Shown: positions 16,397 through 25,231 of the stretch, piece by piece
Layout of the letters: the number at the start of each line of letters is the position of its first letter
Position numbering within the stretch: position 1 is the first letter of the stretch
Assembly (NCBI RefSeq): GCF_030719215.1
Contig: NZ_CP120983.1
Coordinates: 806,001 to 870,000, forward strand
Source: Streptomyces sp. Alt3
GTDB taxonomy: Bacteria > Actinomycetota > Actinomycetes > Streptomycetales > Streptomycetaceae
Direction: 5' to 3'
Length of the DNA stretch: 64,000 nt
The notes under the pieces: model-generated
Told to the model about the DNA's origin: nothing
What the model saw: only the letters and a program-made list of their open reading frames with translations
Databases searched by the model: none
Position numbers and translations under genes: made by a program

Positions 16397-17008
16397 CTAC
16401 CTGGAGGTGATGTCGACGATGATCCAGCGGTCGCCGCGCAGTTCCGCCGTCACCGAGAGCTGGGCGGCGGCCGTGGTGGCTGCCTTGCCTTCGCGCTCGT
16501 AGACCTGGTCGAGGAACACGAGCAGGCGGGCGCTGCGGGTGCCGAGCCGCGTGACCCCGGCGCGTACGGCCTGCGAGGTGAGCGTGAGCTTCTGGTCGGC
16601 CGCCTGCTTCTCGACCTGGCCGAACAGTGCCGCGTACTGCTGGAGGGCCTCGCCCGCCAGCAGCCGCTTCGCCGATTCCTTGGTGGCGGCGGTGCTGCGG
16701 GGGTTGTACGAGAAGACCTTGGCCAGGGCGCTGCTGACGTCGCCCACGACCCGGTTGGTCTCGGCGGTGTCGGTCAGCGCGCGGTTCGAGGTCGCCGGGG
16801 TGTCGCGCAGTTGCTGTCCCTCGGCGAAGAGGACGGCGCCGGCGGCCAGCAGGGCGACGGCCAGGGCCGCCGCGACGACGCGGCGCCAGGGCGCCCGGCC
16901 GGGCGTGGCGGGCTCGGGGATCGTGCCGGCGTCTTCGTCGCCCGCCTCCGTGTCCGGGTCCGTCTTCGGGGAGGTGTCCTGGACCGTGGTCCCTCCGGGC
17001 TGTGTCAT
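16397..17008 (-). CDS. Mce-associated membrane protein, large type (first pair)
   Basis: A 203-residue protein with an acidic, proline-rich N-terminal region (about 42 residues), one membrane segment (about 43-63) and an external domain. Motifs such as LTDTAETNRVVGDVSSALAKVFSYNP and a final ELRGDRWIIVDI match the second large Mas protein at 15018-15812 position by position. Mas proteins accompany Mce transporters and probably help assemble or anchor the complex at the membrane outer face. The ATG overlaps the preceding gene's stop (17005-17008). Confidence 0.82.
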   Translation of the reverse strand: MTQPGGTTVQDTSPKTDPDTEAGDEDAGTIPEPATPGRAPWRRVVAAALAVALLAAGAVLFAEGQQLRDTPATSNRALTDTAETNRVVGDVSSALAKVFSYNPRSTAATKESAKRLLAGEALQQYAALFGQVEKQAADQKLTLTSQAVRAGVTRLGTRSARLLVFLDQVYEREGKAATTAAAQLSVTAELRGDRWIIVDITSR

Positions 17009-17526
17009 CCGCCGCTCCCGACCGGTATCGCGTCCAGTGCCTTGATCTTCCAGCCGTCCCCGGTACGGGCCAGGGTCGCCTCGAAGCGTTTGCGCTCGGT
17101 TCCGCCCTTGCCGGTGCGCGGGGTGACGGCGACGTCCACGGTGGCGATCAGCACCGCCGTCCCGGCCCGGTCGTCGAGCGCCGTGAGGGCCGCGTCGGTG
17201 ACCTTGCCGCGAGCGGTCGCACCTGCCTCGGTGAGCTCGGCGGTGTCCTTCTTCCGGGTGCTCTCCAGCTGCGCGTGCAGCGGGCCCGTGGAGGCGGCGA
17301 GCCAGGCCGTCAGCCCGGACTTCACGCTCGCCGCGCTCGTGCCGTCCATGCTGTTCAGCCGCGCGAGGTGGCTCCTGCCGTCGGCGGTCGCTGCGTCACG
17401 CGCCTTGGCGTACGCCAGGGTGTCGTCGCCGCGCGCCTGCGCGTAGGACCAGCCGCCGAGTGCGCAGACCAGCAGGGCCCCGAGCATGACGGCCCATCCG
17501 CCAAGATTCCTGGTACGGGCGTTCAC
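17005..17526 (-). CDS. Mce-associated membrane protein, small type (first pair)
   Basis: A 173-residue single-pass protein: membrane segment at about residues 10-27, then an external domain with LAYAKARDAATADGRSHLAR, LNSMDGTSAASVKSGLTAWL and ALDDRAGTAVLIATVDVAV, ending in GWKIKALDAIPVGSGG. It is the small member of the first Mas pair and a paralogue of the protein at 15853-16383. The GTG start overlaps the mceF stop (GTGA, 17523-17526), so it is coupled to the Mce genes. No catalytic motif is visible. Confidence 0.82.
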   Translation of the reverse strand: MNARTRNLGGWAVMLGALLVCALGGWSYAQARGDDTLAYAKARDAATADGRSHLARLNSMDGTSAASVKSGLTAWLAASTGPLHAQLESTRKKDTAELTEAGATARGKVTDAALTALDDRAGTAVLIATVDVAVTPRTGKGGTERKRFEATLARTGDGWKIKALDAIPVGSGG

Positions 17527-18779
17527 TCGCCACCTCCCAGGCCGAGCAGCCCCGCCATGCCGTCGGCCGGGCGTTCGGCGCCCGTGGCGGCACCGAGGGC
17601 TCCGGGGAGTCCGGATCCCTCCATGCCGGCGATCAGCGAGCCGGGCTTCGCGGGCGTCGGCACACCGCCGCCGTCAGGGGCGTTGCCGCTGCCGCGTACG
17701 TTGATGCCGCTGCCGGGCGAGGAGGCGCAGCGGGCCCCGGTGTTCGCCGCCGGTGCCTCGGAGAGGTCCTTGCCGGGGCGGTAGGTGGTGGCGCCGTAGC
17801 CGGAGGTACAGGGCAGTGGCTCGAAGAAGGTGACGGACATCCCGAACCGGGCGCCTCCGTCCTCGTCGATGATGCTCGCCCCGGCCGCGGCGACCGCGGG
17901 TACCTTCACCAGCAGTTCCTCCAGGCCCCGTTGCCGGGTGACGGCGACCTCCGAGGTGGTGAGGAGGTTGGCGACGACGACTCCGAAACCGGGTTCGAGG
18001 TCGCGCAGGAGTCCGCTGATCTGGGCGGTGGCACCGGGCGCCGCCGCGATCAGCCGGCGCAGGTCGGCGTCGGAACCCTTCAGTTCCGCGGCGAGTTCCT
18101 CGGCCCCTGAGGCGAATCCCTTGAGCGCCTCGCCCTGTTCGGCCTGGGTGCGCAGGACGGTCTCGCCGTCCGCCATCAGCCTGGTGGTGGTCGGCAGGGC
18201 CTGGTCGGCGGCGTCGACGAACTCGCTGCCGGTGTCCAGCAGTACCTGGAGGTCGTCCCCGCGTCCCTCGAACGCGGCGCCGAACTCCTCGACGACGGTG
18301 CGCAGGTCTTCGGTGTCGACGGAGGCGGTCAGGTCGTTGACGCTGGTGAGGACGTCGGTGACGGGTGGGGGGACGGTGGTGTCGGCCTGGTCGATGACCG
18401 AGCCGTTCTCCAGGAACGGGCCGTCCTTGCGGGTCGGCCGCAGGTCGACGTACTGCTCGCCGACCGCGGAGAGGCTGGCGACGACGGCTTCCAGGCTGTC
18501 GGGGATGCGCGGCGCGTCGTTCTCGATGCGCAGCTCCGCCTCGACCCCCTCGTCGGTGAGTTCGATCGGACCGACCCGGCCGACGGAGACACCCCGGTAG
18601 GTGACGTTGGAGTGGGTGAAGAGGCCTCCGGTCTGCGGCAGCTGGATCTTGACGGTGTAGTAGCCGCGCAGTCCGACGTAGTGGCCGAGGTCGGCGTAGC
18701 GGGCGCCCAGGTATCCGAGGACGAGGACCGCGATGACCAGGAAGGCGATGTTCTTGAGCCGGGTGGCGAGGGTGATCAT
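17523..18779 (-). CDS. mceF: MCE family protein, MceF
   Basis: A 418-residue Mce protein, the last of six. It has an N-terminal membrane anchor (about residues 10-28), the MCE domain (about 38-115: VTYRGVSVGRVGPIELTDEGV, then VGEQYVDLRP), and a long helical region (about 150-290). The C-terminal tail is Gly/Pro-rich with cysteine motifs PCTSGYG and RCASS. Mce A-F form a heterohexameric tube carrying lipids to the YrbE permeases. Its ATG abuts the mceE stop at 18779. MceF in mycobacteria is often the longest member. Confidence 0.92.
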   Translation of the reverse strand: MITLATRLKNIAFLVIAVLVLGYLGARYADLGHYVGLRGYYTVKIQLPQTGGLFTHSNVTYRGVSVGRVGPIELTDEGVEAELRIENDAPRIPDSLEAVVASLSAVGEQYVDLRPTRKDGPFLENGSVIDQADTTVPPPVTDVLTSVNDLTASVDTEDLRTVVEEFGAAFEGRGDDLQVLLDTGSEFVDAADQALPTTTRLMADGETVLRTQAEQGEALKGFASGAEELAAELKGSDADLRRLIAAAPGATAQISGLLRDLEPGFGVVVANLLTTSEVAVTRQRGLEELLVKVPAVAAAGASIIDEDGGARFGMSVTFFEPLPCTSGYGATTYRPGKDLSEAPAANTGARCASSPGSGINVRGSGNAPDGGGVPTPAKPGSLIAGMEGSGLPGALGAATGAERPADGMAGLLGLGGGE

Positions 18780-19918
18780 CAGGAGGTGCCCTCCGTGCCG
18801 GATGCGGTGACCGAGGGGAGCGGCAGGGGCAGCGACGAGCCGGACCTCTGCGTGGTGCCGGCCTCCGGCTCGGTGAGGGCGGGGATGATCTGCGTGCCGG
18901 GCACGGCGGTCACGTCCAGGTAGACGTTGAGGTAGTCGCCCTTCACCCCGCGCAGCACCTCGTCCGTGAACGGGTAGGTGAGCAGCACCTGAAGGGAGTC
19001 GGGGAGGTCCTTCCCGGAGTCGGCGAGGGCCGTGAGGGTGGGGGCGAGGGCCTTGAGGTCGGCGATCATGTCCGCCTTGCTCCTGTTGACCGTGTCGACG
19101 GCGACGGTGGAGAGCGTGTCCAGCGAGCGCAGCATGGTGAGCAGCGATCCGCGCTGCTTCTCCAGTACCTTCAGGCCCGGGCTGAGGCCGGTGAGCACGG
19201 TTCCCACGTCCTGTTTGCGGGTGGCGAGTGTGGCGGCGAGCCGGTTGACGCCGTCGAGCGCGTCGGTGATGTCCTCCTTGTGGGTGTCCAGGTCGGTGAC
19301 CAGGGTGTCGACGCGGCTCAGCATCGAGCGGATCTGGGGTTCCTGTCCGGCGAGTGCCTTGTTCAGCTCGGTGGTGATGGTCTTCAGCTGGGCGATGCCG
19401 CCGCCGTTGAGGAGCATGGAGAGGGCGCCGAAGACCTCTTCGACCTCGGGGTTGCGGTTGGTCCGGACGAGCGGGATGCGGTCGCCGTCGGACAGCGTGC
19501 CCTTCGCCGTTCCGTCGGCGGGCGGTGAGAGCTGGACGTACTTCTCGCCGAGGAGGCTGGACTGTTCGAGGTGGGCGTAGGCGTTCGCGGGCATCTGTAT
19601 CTTCCCGTTGACGCGCATGGTCACCTTGGCGGTCCAGCTGCCCGGGGTCAGGGAGATCCTGGTGACCCGCCCCACGGCAACGTCGTTGACCTTGACGGAG
19701 GACTGCGGGGCGAGGCTGAGGACGTCCCCGAACTCGGCGGTGATCTCGTACGGGTGGTCGCCGAGGTCCGCCCCTCCGGGCAGCGGCATCTGGTCGATGC
19801 CCGAGAACGACGGCAGGCCGGTGGTCGTGGCGACGAGCGCGAAGCAGACGCCGGCGGCCACCAGGGCTCCGAGGCCCGCGACCGCGCGGGTGCCGGGTCT
19901 GCGCAGGGCGGGGGTCAT
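18779..19918 (-). CDS. mceE: MCE family protein, MceE
   Basis: A 379-residue Mce protein in the position of MceE (LprK in Mycobacterium tuberculosis). It has a hydrophobic N-terminus (residues 12-31), an MCE domain (about 55-145: SVKVNDVAVGRVTRISL, SLLGEKYVQL) and helical segments. M. tuberculosis MceE is a lipoprotein, but here the only early cysteine sits in AAGVC, with Val at -1 instead of Gly/Ala/Ser. Lipid modification is therefore doubtful. The ATG overlaps the mceD stop (19915-19918). Role: subunit of the lipid-transfer tube. Confidence 0.9.
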   Translation of the reverse strand: MTPALRRPGTRAVAGLGALVAAGVCFALVATTTGLPSFSGIDQMPLPGGADLGDHPYEITAEFGDVLSLAPQSSVKVNDVAVGRVTRISLTPGSWTAKVTMRVNGKIQMPANAYAHLEQSSLLGEKYVQLSPPADGTAKGTLSDGDRIPLVRTNRNPEVEEVFGALSMLLNGGGIAQLKTITTELNKALAGQEPQIRSMLSRVDTLVTDLDTHKEDITDALDGVNRLAATLATRKQDVGTVLTGLSPGLKVLEKQRGSLLTMLRSLDTLSTVAVDTVNRSKADMIADLKALAPTLTALADSGKDLPDSLQVLLTYPFTDEVLRGVKGDYLNVYLDVTAVPGTQIIPALTEPEAGTTQRSGSSLPLPLPSVTASGTEGTS

Positions 19919-21063
19919 CGGTCCGCCTCCTTCTTCTCGCCCGTACCGGTCCCCTTCGTGGTCCCGGTGTCCTCGGGGGTGCCGTAGACGGTGCCGACGG
20001 CGGGCAGCGGCAGGACGGGCAGTGCCTTCTGCCGGGTGGTGTCCACCGGGGCGAGTCCCTGGAGGCCGGCGGTCGCGGCCGCGGGTTCGGTGAGCGGGCC
20101 GCCCATGGACAGCTCGTTGAGGTTCGTGCGCCCGTTGAGGGTGCGGTTCGCCGGGTCGTAGGCGTTGAGCACGTTGCCCGCCGCGAGCGGCAGTGTGTCG
20201 AGCGACTCGGCGAGTGAGGCACGCCGGTCGACGAGGGTCTGGGTGAGCGGCACCAGGAGGTCCACGTTCTTCTTGAGAGCGCCCCGGTTCTTCTGGATGA
20301 AGGTCTTCACCTGTCCGAGTGCGGTGCCCAGCTCCTTCAGGGCCGCGCTGAGGTTCTCCTTGTCGTCGGCGAGGAAACCGGTGACGGTGTTGAGCTGTTG
20401 CTCCGCGGCCCGCACGTCGCCGTCCTTCTCCTTGAGCATGGTGGTGAAGGTCTGCAGGTAGGACAGCGTGTCGAAGAGGTTGCCGCTGGACTTGTCGAGG
20501 GTCTTCGTCGCCTTGCCGAACTGCTCGATGGAGTCCCCGATGGCCTCGCCGTTGCCCTTGAGGTTCTCGGAACCGGTCTCCAGGAGTCCGGCGAGGGCAC
20601 CGTCGGCGTTGGCACCGTCGGGGCCGAGTGCCGTGGAGATCTCCGTGATCGACTCGTAGAGCTGGTCCACCTCGATGGGCGTGGCGTTGTTCGCCGCGGG
20701 GAGGACGGCTCCGCCCTCCAGCCGTGCTCCCCCGGTGTAGGCGGGTGCGAGCTGGACGTACCGGTCGGCCACGAGGCTGGGTGCGACGACGACGGCGTGC
20801 GCGTCCGCGGGGACGTCGACGCCCTTGTCGAGCCGCAGGGTGACGCGGACCTCCTCGCCGCGTGGTGCCACCGATTCGACGGTGCCCACCTTCACCCCGA
20901 GGATCCGCAGGTCGGACCCGGGGTAGACACCGGTTGCCCGGTCGAAGTAGGCGGTGACGGTGGTGCCGTCCTGGTCCATGGCGCTCACGCCCGAACCGAC
21001 GGCCACGGCCACGACCGCGAGTCCGGCGCCGATGCCGATGATGCGGATGCGGATGCGTCTCAT
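19915..21063 (-). CDS. mceD: MCE family protein, MceD
   Basis: A 382-residue Mce protein with an N-terminal anchor (about residues 7-28), an MCE domain (about 36-115: DLRILGVKVGTVESVAP, SLVADRYVQLAP), then long amphipathic helices (about 140-300) and a Pro/Thr-rich C-terminus. It is the fourth member of the tube. The ATG follows the mceC stop by one base. The charged C-terminal tail (EKKEADR) lacks the cysteines seen in the MceB, MceC and MceF tails. Confidence 0.92.
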   Translation of the reverse strand: MRRIRIRIIGIGAGLAVVAVAVGSGVSAMDQDGTTVTAYFDRATGVYPGSDLRILGVKVGTVESVAPRGEEVRVTLRLDKGVDVPADAHAVVVAPSLVADRYVQLAPAYTGGARLEGGAVLPAANNATPIEVDQLYESITEISTALGPDGANADGALAGLLETGSENLKGNGEAIGDSIEQFGKATKTLDKSSGNLFDTLSYLQTFTTMLKEKDGDVRAAEQQLNTVTGFLADDKENLSAALKELGTALGQVKTFIQKNRGALKKNVDLLVPLTQTLVDRRASLAESLDTLPLAAGNVLNAYDPANRTLNGRTNLNELSMGGPLTEPAAATAGLQGLAPVDTTRQKALPVLPLPAVGTVYGTPEDTGTTKGTGTGEKKEADR

Positions 21064-21064
21064 G

Positions 21065-22081
21065 TCAGCGGCCCCCCTGCTTCGGCGGCATGCAGTCGTT
21101 CGCCGGAGGTGTGTCCTTCGGCAGGTAGGTCTTCGGGACGACTCCGCACACGTAGTTGTCGAACCACCGCCCGTTGCCGAGGGTGTTGCCGACGAGACGG
21201 TTGTAGGTGCCCGCCATGGAGAGCACCTTGTCGAGGCTCTTGCGGTTCTTCACCAGGACGGTGGTGACCCGTCCCAGGGAGTCGAGGGTGGGCTTCAGCT
21301 GCTTGTCGTTGTCGGCGACGAGGCCGGTGAGCTGGGTGCCCAGGTCGCGGGTGCCGGTGAGCAGCAGGTGGATGGAGTCGCGGCGGGCCTGGATCTCGCC
21401 GAGGAGCAGGTTGCCGTCCTCCAGCAGGGTCTCGAAGCTGCTCTTCTTCGTGGCGAGCGTCTTCGTGAGCTGCTTGCTGCCCCTGAGGAGGGTGGCGAGC
21501 TGCGCGTCGCGCTCGGAGACCGTCCGGGACAGGGCGGAGAGGCCTTCCGCGGCGCTGCGCACGTCGGGCGGCGAGTCCTTGAAGGTGTCCGAGATGGTCT
21601 CGAAGCTCTGGGCGAGCTGGGCCGTGTCGATCTCGTCGATGGTCTCACCGAGTCCGTTGAACGCCTGGGTGACGTCGTACGGGGAGGTCGTCCGGCTCGA
21701 CGTGATGCGGGAGTCCGGGTCCTGCGGAGCGTCGCCGAGGGGGTCGACCGCCAGGTACTTCTCGCCCAGGAGGGTCTTGACGGCGATGCCGACGGTGGAG
21801 GAGTCACCGATCCAGGCGTCCTTCACCTTGAAGTCGACCTTCACCTCGGCGCCGTCGAGCGAGACACCGGTGACCTCTCCGACCTTCACCCCTGCGATCC
21901 GGACCTCGTCGCCGGCGTCGAGTCCGGCGGACTCGGTGAAGTCGGCACTGTAGGCGGTCCCTCCTCCGATGAACGGCAGGGCGTCGGCCCGGTAGGCGGC
22001 GAGGCCCACGAGGGCCAGGACGACGAGGCCGATGACGCCCAGGGCGACGGGGTTGCGTTCCCCTACGGGCTTGATCCTCAT
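21065..22081 (-). CDS. mceC: MCE family protein, MceC
   Basis: A 338-residue Mce protein. The start is ATG at 22081, which overlaps the mceB stop (22078-22081) and begins MRIKPVGERNPVALG, the usual Mce N-terminus; an ATG 87 bases further upstream lies inside mceB and is unlikely. The membrane anchor is at about 14-32, the MCE domain at about 44-118 (DEVRIAGVKVGEVTGVSL, TLLGEKYLAVDP), and helices follow. The C-terminus has two cysteines (YVCGVVPK and NDCMPP). It forms part of the lipid-conducting hexamer. Confidence 0.92.
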   Translation of the reverse strand: MRIKPVGERNPVALGVIGLVVLALVGLAAYRADALPFIGGGTAYSADFTESAGLDAGDEVRIAGVKVGEVTGVSLDGAEVKVDFKVKDAWIGDSSTVGIAVKTLLGEKYLAVDPLGDAPQDPDSRITSSRTTSPYDVTQAFNGLGETIDEIDTAQLAQSFETISDTFKDSPPDVRSAAEGLSALSRTVSERDAQLATLLRGSKQLTKTLATKKSSFETLLEDGNLLLGEIQARRDSIHLLLTGTRDLGTQLTGLVADNDKQLKPTLDSLGRVTTVLVKNRKSLDKVLSMAGTYNRLVGNTLGNGRWFDNYVCGVVPKTYLPKDTPPANDCMPPKQGGR

Positions 22082-23109
22082 CCCGTGCACCTCGATCCGC
22101 CGATCGTGATGCCGGTGGGCGGCGCGCTGCCGTCCTCGGTGGTCACCCCGGTGACCTTCGCCTCGCACAGGTAGAGGTTGAGCCAGGAGCCGTACGAGGT
22201 GAGGCGGGTGATGGCCTCCATCTTGGCGGGGGTCTTCTCCAGGAAGCTCTCGATCTGCGGGGCGCCCTCGTCGAGCTGTCCGCTGAGCCGTCCGAGTTGC
22301 GCGATGTCCTTCTTGAGGGGTGCGCGGCCGTCCTGGAGGAGGTCCGCGGTGACGGTGGTGAGGGCGCCCATCGCGGTGACCGCGTCGCCGAGCGGCTTGC
22401 GGTCGCCGGAGAAGCCCTTGACGAGTTTCTCGAGGGTGACGACGAGGTCGTCGAAGCCCGCCTCCCGGTCGTTGACGGTCTTGAGAACCGTGTTGAGGTT
22501 CTTGATCACCTCACCGATCACCTTGTCCTTGGCCGCGACGGTGCCGGTCAGCGATCCGACGTGGGAGAGGATGCTGTCGACTGTGCCGCCCTCTCCTTGG
22601 AGGACCTGCACGATGGAGCCGGCGAGCTGGTTGACGTCCGGCGGGGAGAGCCCTTCGAAGAGCGGCTGGAAGCCGTTGAAGAGCTGGGTGAGGTCGAGTG
22701 CGGGGGTGGTGCGCGAGAGCGGGATCGTCGCCCCGGACCTGAAGGTCGCCCCCACGGTCCCGACGCCCTGGTCGAGGTCGACGTAGCGCTGGCCGACCAT
22801 GTTGAGGTACTTGATCGACGCGGTCACCGAGGCCGGGAGCTTGCGGCCCTTGCGGACGGCGAAGCCGACCTCGGCCTCCCGCCGGTCGGCGACCTCGATG
22901 GACTCCACCTGACCGACCTTGACGCCCGCGATCCTGACGCTGTCGCCGACGACCAGCCCGGTGGCGTCGGTGAACCTCGCCTTGTACGAGGTGGTGTCGC
23001 CGATGCCGGTGTCGGCGATGGACAGGGCGAGGACGGTGGTGGCCAGCGCGGTCACCACGACGAAGACGAGGGATTTGACGAGCGGTCCCGCGAGGGAGCG
23101 GCGCTTCAC
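22078..23109 (-). CDS. mceB: MCE family protein, MceB
   Basis: A 343-residue Mce protein: membrane anchor at about residues 12-32, MCE domain at about 40-115 (DSVRIAGVKVGQVESIEV; YLNMVGQRYVDLDQG), helical region to about 310, and a C-terminus with YLCEAK and SRCTG cysteines. The ATG overlaps the mceA stop (23106-23109). Like the other members it should sit in the envelope with its N-terminus anchored next to the YrbE permeases. Confidence 0.92.
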   Translation of the reverse strand: MKRRSLAGPLVKSLVFVVVTALATTVLALSIADTGIGDTTSYKARFTDATGLVVGDSVRIAGVKVGQVESIEVADRREAEVGFAVRKGRKLPASVTASIKYLNMVGQRYVDLDQGVGTVGATFRSGATIPLSRTTPALDLTQLFNGFQPLFEGLSPPDVNQLAGSIVQVLQGEGGTVDSILSHVGSLTGTVAAKDKVIGEVIKNLNTVLKTVNDREAGFDDLVVTLEKLVKGFSGDRKPLGDAVTAMGALTTVTADLLQDGRAPLKKDIAQLGRLSGQLDEGAPQIESFLEKTPAKMEAITRLTSYGSWLNLYLCEAKVTGVTTEDGSAPPTGITIGGSRCTG

Positions 23110-24425
23110 TTGAGCTTCACCTCCGCACCGCGGAACGCCGGACCGATGAGCACGCTGCTCCAGTCGGGCAGGGACTGCGGCTGGACCTTGAGTGAGGGTG
23201 CGACGAGTTCGTTGACGAGCCGGCTCTCCTCGGGGGAGTTCGGCATGCCGAGCGCGCTGTCGGCGGCGGGTGCTTCCACCGCGTCCGTGCCGCCGGCGCC
23301 TTCCGTGCCTCCGGCGCCGGGTGCCGGTGCGGATGCCTTGCGCGCGTCGGCGGTCGGGACGGTTCTGCCGGTGTAGGGCACCGAGTAGCAGTGCGGGCCG
23401 CCGGTCGCGTCGTAGACCGGGGTGTCCTTGCCGGCGACGTACTTGCCCTTGGACTCCACGGCCTCGACGGTGACGTGGAGCCCCGGCGCGTCGGTGCCCT
23501 TGCCGAGCACCTTGTCCATGGCGGGGACGAACCCGGCCATGGTGCGCAGGGTGCAGGGGAAGGCGTCGGAGTACTCCGCGAGGAGCTCCAGGGTGGGGCG
23601 GCCGGAGGCCGAGAGACGGATGAGGTTGTCCTTGTTCTTCCGCAGGAAGGCGGTGACGTCGTTGGCCGAGGCGGTGGTGGATCCGTACAGGTCCGCGAGT
23701 TCCGCCTGCTGTTCGGCGATCGTGCCGCTGGTGGTGGTGAAGTCGGTGAGCGCGTCCAGGACGTCCGGCGCCGCGTCCGCGTAGAGGTGGCTGACCTTGA
23801 CGAGCTCCTTGATGTCCGCGTTGAGCGTGGGGAGTTGCGGGTTGAACTCCTTGAGGTGGGCGTCGAGGGTGACCAGGGTGTCGCCGAGCTTGTCACCGCG
23901 TCCTTCGAGCGCCTGGGACACGGCGTTGAGTGTGGCGGCGAGCTTCTCCGGCTTTACCGCGGTCAGCATCGGCAGGACGTTGTCGAGGACCTCCTCCAGC
24001 TCGATGGCGTTGCTGGAGCGGTCCTGCGGGATCACCGCCCCGGCCCGCAGGGTCTCGGCGGAGGGGACGGCCGGCGGCACGAGGGCGACGAACCGTTCCC
24101 CGAAGAGGGTGGTGGGCAGCATCTGTGCGGTGACGTCGGCCGGGATCTGCCCGAGCCGGTCCGGCTCGATGGCCAGGGTGAGCCTGGCCCCGTCACCGTC
24201 GGACGCGATGTGGCGCACCTCGCCGATCACCACACCGCGCAGCTTGACCTCGGCGTTGTCGTGCATCTCGTTGCCGACGCTCCCGGTCCGTACGGTCACG
24301 GTGGCGTCGTCGGTGAAGTCCTTCTCGTACACCGAGACCGACACCCACACGAGGACGGCGGGCACGAGCACGAAGGCCACGCCGGCGAGTCTGCGGCGCG
24401 CCGTCTGCGCCGTGGAGGAGGACAT
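23106..24425 (-). CDS. mceA: MCE family protein, MceA
   Basis: A 439-residue Mce protein, first of the six. It has an anchor at about residues 14-32, an MCE domain at about 42-130 (AEVKLRGVVIGEVRHIA; TLFGERFVALVPP), a helical region, and a longer C-terminal tail rich in Ala/Gly/Pro (about 360-395) that ends in a conserved-looking segment PDWSSVLIGPAF. Cysteines are present in PCTLRTM and PHCYSVPY. Its ATG shares one base with the yrbE stop at 24425. In mycobacteria MceA homologues are implicated in lipid binding and host-cell entry; here only lipid import is a reasonable inference. Confidence 0.92.
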   Translation of the reverse strand: MSSSTAQTARRRLAGVAFVLVPAVLVWVSVSVYEKDFTDDATVTVRTGSVGNEMHDNAEVKLRGVVIGEVRHIASDGDGARLTLAIEPDRLGQIPADVTAQMLPTTLFGERFVALVPPAVPSAETLRAGAVIPQDRSSNAIELEEVLDNVLPMLTAVKPEKLAATLNAVSQALEGRGDKLGDTLVTLDAHLKEFNPQLPTLNADIKELVKVSHLYADAAPDVLDALTDFTTTSGTIAEQQAELADLYGSTTASANDVTAFLRKNKDNLIRLSASGRPTLELLAEYSDAFPCTLRTMAGFVPAMDKVLGKGTDAPGLHVTVEAVESKGKYVAGKDTPVYDATGGPHCYSVPYTGRTVPTADARKASAPAPGAGGTEGAGGTDAVEAPAADSALGMPNSPEESRLVNELVAPSLKVQPQSLPDWSSVLIGPAFRGAEVKLK

Positions 24426-25228
24426 CAGCCGGCCACCTTCACCGTTGTCGTCGCGCCCCAGATGGCGAGCGAGAGGAAGAAGTCGGTGACGCTGATGAGC
24501 ACGATGGCGTTGCGCACCGACCGGCCGACGGCCACACCCACTCCGGCGGGGCCGCCGGTGGCGTGGAAGCCGTAGTAGCAGTGGGCGAGGATCACCAGCA
24601 CGCTGAAGATCAGCACCTTGAGCACCGACAGCAGCACGTCGTCCGGGGAGAGGAAGAGATTGAAGTAGTGGTCGTAGGTGCCCGCCGACTGCCCGTTGAA
24701 CAGGACGGTGATCCAGCGGGACGCCAGGTAGGAGGAGAGCAGCCCGATCGCGTACAGGGGGATGATGGCGACGACGCCGGCGATGATCCGTGTGGTGACG
24801 AGGTAGGGCATGGAGCGCACGCCCATCGCTTCGAGGGCGTCGACCTCCTCGTTGATCCGCATCGCGCCGAGCTGGGCGGTGAAACCCGCGCCCACGGTCG
24901 CGGAGAGCGCGAGTCCGGCGACGAGCGGGGCGATCTCCCGGGTGTTGAAGTAGGCGGAGATGAAGCCGGTGAAGGCGGAGGTGCCGATCTGGTCGAGGGC
25001 GGCGTAGCCCTGGAGGCCGACGACCGAGCCGGTGGCGAGGGTCATCGCGATCATCACGCCGATGGTCCCGCCGATGACCCCGAGGCCGCCGCTGCCGAAG
25101 GCGACCTCGGCGAGCAGCCTCTGCACCTCCTTGAGGTAGCGGCGCAGGGTCCGGGGTATCCAGACGAGGGCCCTTACGTAGAAGGTGAGTTGCTCACCGG
25201 AGCGGTCGAGCCAGCCGAGCACGGACAT
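24425..25228 (-). CDS. yrbEB: MlaE/YrbE family permease, YrbEB
   Basis: A 267-residue integral membrane permease with about five to six hydrophobic segments. The MlaE-family loop INEEVDALEAMGVRSMPYL, likely to contact the ATPase, lies at about residues 127-145; GFHATGGPAGVGVAVGRSVR sits near the C-terminus. Together with YrbEA and MceG it forms the inner-membrane ABC core that drives lipid transfer through the Mce tube. The start is three bases after the YrbEA stop. Confidence 0.93.
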   Translation of the reverse strand: MSVLGWLDRSGEQLTFYVRALVWIPRTLRRYLKEVQRLLAEVAFGSGGLGVIGGTIGVMIAMTLATGSVVGLQGYAALDQIGTSAFTGFISAYFNTREIAPLVAGLALSATVGAGFTAQLGAMRINEEVDALEAMGVRSMPYLVTTRIIAGVVAIIPLYAIGLLSSYLASRWITVLFNGQSAGTYDHYFNLFLSPDDVLLSVLKVLIFSVLVILAHCYYGFHATGGPAGVGVAVGRSVRNAIVLISVTDFFLSLAIWGATTTVKVAG

Positions 25229-25231
25229 CGC

